Assembly: GCA_900470445.1 (NCBI GenBank)
Contig: UCAU01000028.1
Coordinates: 62,196 to 126,195, forward strand
Length of the DNA: 64,000 nt
Direction of reading: 5' to 3'
Source: Hyphomicrobiales bacterium
GTDB lineage: Bacteria; Pseudomonadota; Alphaproteobacteria; Rhizobiales; Devosiaceae
Both the position numbers and the translations under genes were made by a program. Within the stretch, counting starts at the first letter, position 1, and each line of letters starts with the position of its first letter. The notes beneath the pieces were generated by a model. The model was given only the letters and a program-made list of their open reading frames with translations, was not told the origin of the DNA and searched no databases. This document shows, one piece after another, positions 61,236-64,000 of this stretch.

Positions 61236-62117
61236 ATGGATAGTATCGGGTCTTTGAATGCCTTCGTCGTGGCGGCCGAAGCGCGCAGTTTCGTGCGGGC
61301 GGGCGAGGCGCTGGGGGTGTCCTCGTCCGCCATTGGCAAGACGATCGCTCGCCTTGAGCAGCGTCTGGGCGTACGGCTGTTTCACCGCAACACCCGCAGC
61401 ATTGCGATTACTGCCGAGGGCGCCATGTTTCTGGAGCGGTGCCGGCGTATTTTCGACGAACTGGAAGCTGCCGAGCAGGAACTGTCGCAAACCATGGCGG
61501 CGCCGCGCGGCAGGATTCGCGTGAGCCTGCCGCTGGCCGGCATGCTGTTCATGCCCACGATCACCAAATTCATGCAGATGTTCCCTGACATCACGATCGA
61601 CCTCGATTTCACCGATCGGCTGGTCGATGTGGTTGAGGAGGGGTTCGACGCGGTGGTGCGCACGGGGGACGTCAGCGATAGCCGCCTGATGATGCGAACC
61701 CTGGGCAAGTTCTCGCATCGCGTCGTGGGGTCGAGAGACTATTTCAGCCGGTTCGGCGTGCCGGAAAAGCCGCAGGATCTTTCGGCGCATGTCTGCCTGC
61801 ACCACAAATATCCCTCGTCGGGCAAGCTGGAGCGCTGGCCGCTGCGTCACGATGTTGCGGCAGGCAAGCTGGACCTGCCGATATCATCGATGGCCAGCAC
61901 CCTGGAGCCCCTGATCAGCATTGCCGAATCCGGGCTCGGCATTGCCTGTCTGCCGCTCTTCACGGTGGTGCAACATATTGCCGATGGACGGCTGGTTTCG
62001 GTACTGGAAGATTATGTGGAGGATGCCGGTGAATTCCGCATTCTTTGGCCCTCAAGCCGCCATCTCTCCCCGAAGGTGCAAGCCTTCGTAAAATTCATGG
62101 CAGACAATCTGCTTTGA
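61236..62117 (+). CDS. LysR-family transcriptional regulator
   Basis: A 293-residue LysR regulator with N-terminal HTH (LNAFVVAAEARSFVRAGEALGVSSSAIGKTIARLEQ) and LysR substrate domain from about 90. ATG 61236 follows GGAG with 8-base spacing; the upstream frame is antisense. Divergent from the ABM-like gene, as commonly found for LysR and a target gene. It converges with a small secreted protein gene downstream. Confidence 0.9.
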   Translation: MDSIGSLNAFVVAAEARSFVRAGEALGVSSSAIGKTIARLEQRLGVRLFHRNTRSIAITAEGAMFLERCRRIFDELEAAEQELSQTMAAPRGRIRVSLPLAGMLFMPTITKFMQMFPDITIDLDFTDRLVDVVEEGFDAVVRTGDVSDSRLMMRTLGKFSHRVVGSRDYFSRFGVPEKPQDLSAHVCLHHKYPSSGKLERWPLRHDVAAGKLDLPISSMASTLEPLISIAESGLGIACLPLFTVVQHIADGRLVSVLEDYVEDAGEFRILWPSSRHLSPKVQAFVKFMADNLL

Positions 62118-62141
62118 ATGGCGGCCTCTTCGGCGGCGATA

Positions 62142-62438
62142 CTAATTGTTCGGAAACGTCGGCCTGGGCTGAAACACCGGCGGCGTGAATTTGGGCAGGC
62201 TGTCCAGCCGCTGCTGCAATTGCATGTCGCGGAGCGTGTTCTGCATGCTCTTGAGCTGGATATCGTAATTCTGCTGCTGGCCGGTCTGGCGCGCCTCATC
62301 CTGCAGGCAGGCAATGCGCTGCTGGTTGGCGGCGATTGCGTCGGGCGTTGAGCCGGGCACGCGGCTGGGGCAGGCGGCCTGGGCCAGTCCCGTCGAAATA
62401 ATGATAATGCCGGTCGCCAGGGCGATGGATTTGAACAT
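62142..62438 (-). CDS. Small exported protein, function unknown
   Basis: A 98-residue protein with a clear signal peptide (SIALATGIIIISTGLAQAA) and two Cys residues (ACP, IACLQ) that could form a disulfide. The mature part is rich in Gln and helical (QDEARQTGQQQNYDIQLKSMQ) and ends Pro-rich. Not recognised as a named family. It is alone on this strand between the LysR gene and the next small gene. Confidence 0.75.
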   Translation of the reverse strand: MFKSIALATGIIIISTGLAQAACPSRVPGSTPDAIAANQQRIACLQDEARQTGQQQNYDIQLKSMQNTLRDMQLQQRLDSLPKFTPPVFQPRPTFPNN

Positions 62439-62505
62439 GCCGTCCTCCTGTCCCTATAGATGGAGGTCGCAGCGCCTATTCACAAGTCACGCTTGAGACA
62501 AGTGC

Positions 62506-62787
62506 CTATTCGGCGGCCATGGGCAGCTTGTCGGTGTGGCGCGCCTTGAGCCGATTGAGCTGGTGGGCGGCATGAGCGAGCAGGGCGGTGCGCACTTCGG
62601 CTGAAGAAACCGACCCCACATCGGCGCGCACCTTGAGGTCCAGGTGATAGGTCGTGTTATTGCCCATGAAGCGCTCGTGAATGGTAACACGCACGACACC
62701 GGTTACCCGGCCGGCAATCGTCTTGTGCGGGCCGTAATAGCGGACCTCGCAGGCTTTGACCTCGAACAACGCATTACTATATGCCAT
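62506..62787 (-). CDS. Small cytosolic protein, function unknown
   Basis: A 93-residue soluble protein. ATG 62787 (MAYSNALFEV) is preferred because GGGAGG lies nine bases ahead; a longer frame adds an unlikely N-terminus. Beta-strand-rich (KTIAGRVTGVVRVTIHERF), ends with a helix. I do not recognise the family. Confidence 0.7.
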   Translation of the reverse strand: MAYSNALFEVKACEVRYYGPHKTIAGRVTGVVRVTIHERFMGNNTTYHLDLKVRADVGSVSSAEVRTALLAHAAHQLNRLKARHTDKLPMAAE

Positions 62788-62943
62788 GGTGCCAGCCTCC
62801 CGCTGCCACTTTTTGGTCGCAATTGGATCAAATGCCATTGCGAGCGGGTATGCAACAACAAACCACGATGTTTTACACTCGTCGTTAATGGCCACGGGTC
62901 GGGTGGTCCGCAAAGCCCTGGTCCAGATTCTTGCCCCGGCCTG

Positions 62944-62972
62944 TTGCAATCGTTGCCCATATTGAATAGATA
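62944..62972 (+). promoter_or_regulatory. Likely promoter of secE-nusG
   Basis: TTGCAA at 62944-62949 and TAGATA at 62967-62972, 17 bases apart, in the 257-base gap before secE. A perfect 6-bp hairpin (GTTTTG-CAC-CAAAAC, 63012-63026) lies in the leader. Confidence 0.5.
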
Positions 62973-63044
62973 CCGGCATTCCAGCCGTGCGGGATTCCTG
63001 CGCGGCCTTTGGTTTTGCACCAAAACACCAGAGTAGATTCGCCT

Positions 63045-63239
63045 ATGGCCCGACCGAACCCAATCCAGTTTCTGCAGCAAGTGCGGCAGGAAACATCCAA
63101 GGTTACCTGGCCTAGCCGGAACGAAGTCCTGATCTCGACGGTCATGGTTCTCGTACTGGTTACGGCGGCGAGCCTGTTCTTCCTGCTGGCCGACCAGGTT
63201 ATTTCCTGGGGCGTGGGCCTGATGCTTTCGATCCGCTGA
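63045..63239 (+). CDS. secE: Preprotein translocase subunit SecE
   Basis: A 64-residue single-pass membrane protein with the conserved QVRQETSKVTWPSRNEV amphipathic segment followed by one transmembrane helix (TVMVLVLVTAASLFFLL). This is the usual short SecE of alphaproteobacteria. Gene order secE-nusG-rplK confirms it. It stabilises SecY in the inner-membrane translocon. Confidence 0.97.
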   Translation: MARPNPIQFLQQVRQETSKVTWPSRNEVLISTVMVLVLVTAASLFFLLADQVISWGVGLMLSIR

Positions 63240-63277
63240 GCGGGTCACGGACACAAGACTAGGAGCGGCGACGCGGC

Positions 63278-63808
63278 ATGGCCAAGCGCTGGTACATCGT
63301 TCAGGCTTACAGCAATTTCGAGCGCAAGGTGGCGGAAGACATTCGCCAGAAGGTTGCGCAGAAAAAGCTCGAGCATTTGTTTGAAGACGTGATCGTTCCG
63401 ACCGAAAAGGTCGTCGAGATCCGTCGCGGCCGCAAGGTCGATGCCGAACGCAAGTTCTTCCCGGGCTATGTCTTGGTTAAGATGGATATGACCGACGAGG
63501 CGTTCCATCTGATCAAGAATACGCCCAAGGTTACCGGTTTCCTCGGTTCGGACAACAAGCCGATGCCGATTTCGGAAAAGGAAGCCATGTCCATCCTGCA
63601 GCAGGTGCAGGAAGGCGTGGAGCATCCCAAGCCCTCCGTCAGCTTCGAAGTGGGCGAGAATGTCCGCGTGTCGGACGGTCCCTTCGCCAGCTTCAATGGC
63701 GTGGTGGAAGAGGTCGACGAGGAACGCGCCCGCCTCAAGGTGGAGGTGTCGATTTTCGGGCGTCCCACCCCGGTGGAGCTCGAATATGGTCAGGTCGAGA
63801 AGGTCTGA
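63278..63808 (+). CDS. nusG: Transcription termination/antitermination protein NusG
   Basis: A 176-residue NusG: N-terminal NGN domain (RWYIVQAYSNFERKVAEDI, FFPGYVLVKMDM) and C-terminal KOW domain (GENVRVSDGPFASFNGVVEEVDEE). It binds RNA polymerase to affect pausing, antitermination and Rho. It lies 38 bases after secE with an AGGAG ahead of the start. Confidence 0.98.
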   Translation: MAKRWYIVQAYSNFERKVAEDIRQKVAQKKLEHLFEDVIVPTEKVVEIRRGRKVDAERKFFPGYVLVKMDMTDEAFHLIKNTPKVTGFLGSDNKPMPISEKEAMSILQQVQEGVEHPKPSVSFEVGENVRVSDGPFASFNGVVEEVDEERARLKVEVSIFGRPTPVELEYGQVEKV

Positions 63809-63820
63809 CGATTACAAAAT

Positions 63821-63856
63821 TCTGGCGTAAGCCAGATACGCCCGGCTTCGGTCGGG
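63821..63856 (+). promoter_or_regulatory. Two tandem tetraloop hairpins in the rplK leader
   Basis: TCTGGC-GTAA-GCCAGA (63821-63836, GNRA loop) and CCCGGC-TTCG-GTCGGG (63841-63856, UUCG loop, one G-T pair) lie between nusG and rplK. In E. coli the L11-L1 mRNA leader is bound by L1 to repress translation; these hairpins may serve such a purpose, or form a terminator/antiterminator. Inference. Confidence 0.5.
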
Positions 63857-63960
63857 TGAAATCTGTGGGAGAGGGCGGTGGCTGCCAAGCTGCCGGGAAA
63901 ACCTCCTACCACAGCGTCAAACGGTCCGCATGACAGCGGGCGCAATTAGATAGGACGATT

Positions 63961-64000
63961 ATGGCAAAGAAAATCGTTGGCTACGTAAAGCTGCAGGTGC
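63961..64000 (+). CDS. rplK: 50S ribosomal protein L11, 5' part only
   Basis: The first 13 codons (MAKKIVGYVKLQV) are those of ribosomal protein L11; the gene continues beyond the window. Position after nusG is the standard order. The protein forms the GTPase-associated region of the large subunit. Confidence 0.93.
   Translation, partial: MAKKIVGYVKLQV

Noticed and set aside
1-64000. CRISPR arrays, insertion sequences, prophage or integrase genes
   Set aside because: I saw no regularly spaced repeats, transposase motifs or phage proteins anywhere.

Overview
The window looks like chromosomal DNA from an alphaproteobacterium of the Hyphomicrobiales, most likely a Devosia-type genome. The evidence is high G+C, dense overlapping operons of ABC importers with private enzymes, and a right-hand end reading tRNA-Trp, cspA, secE, nusG, rplK. 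I see no transposase, integrase, phage gene or CRISPR array. Assignments are by eye from protein motifs and family memory; no database search was run.

Layout. 0-9 kb: a ROK repressor faces a tightly packed sugar/polyol catabolic operon (Gfo/Idh/MocA dehydrogenase, TIM-barrel isomerase, alpha/beta hydrolase, pentulose-phosphate epimerase-like protein, ROK kinase, two SDRs, GMC oxidoreductase). 8.9-11.2 kb: a tagatose-type kinase and a KbaZ/GatZ-family protein. 11.3-23.1 kb: a long minus-strand operon with two NMT1/THI5-like binding proteins, a NitT/TauT-type ABC importer, an amidohydrolase, SDR, cupin, an orphan RarA/MgsA C-terminal-like protein, a nucleoside 2-deoxyribosyltransferase and an amidase. 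An RpiR regulator and a nucleoside hydrolase adjoin it, so the theme is nucleoside or N-heterocycle salvage.

23.4-29.6 kb is the most striking part: a coenzyme F420 island. It has a deazaflavin-dependent nitroreductase-like protein, F420-dependent glucose-6-phosphate dehydrogenase (fgd), cofE, a three-gene FecBCD-like importer of the type proposed to take up F420-0, and an LLM oxidoreductase of the CPS_4043 type. No cofC, cofD, cofG or cofH is present in the window. This suggests scavenging of F420-0, tail glutamylation by CofE and reduction by Fgd. Near-identical 18-bp dyads lie 24-26 bp upstream of fgd and of the LLM gene.

29.6-40.2 kb: a LacI regulator and hydratase, then a dipeptide/oligosaccharide-type ABC operon with a GHL6/GH42-trimerisation-like protein. 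40.2-49.5 kb: a minus-strand operon (flavin monooxygenase, chromene-carboxylate-isomerase-like protein, an M19 dipeptidase homologue lacking several metal ligands, a PotABCD-like importer, carboxylesterase, LysR). 49.7-53.1 kb: a small membrane protein, an MHYT-GGDEF-EAL protein and a DUF2200 protein. 53.1-58.5 kb: an exopolysaccharide operon (Wzz/BY-kinase and three glycosyltransferases). 59-64 kb: HupE/UreJ, MAPEG, tRNA-Trp, cold-shock protein, small stress-like genes, then secE-nusG-rplK; rplK runs off the end.
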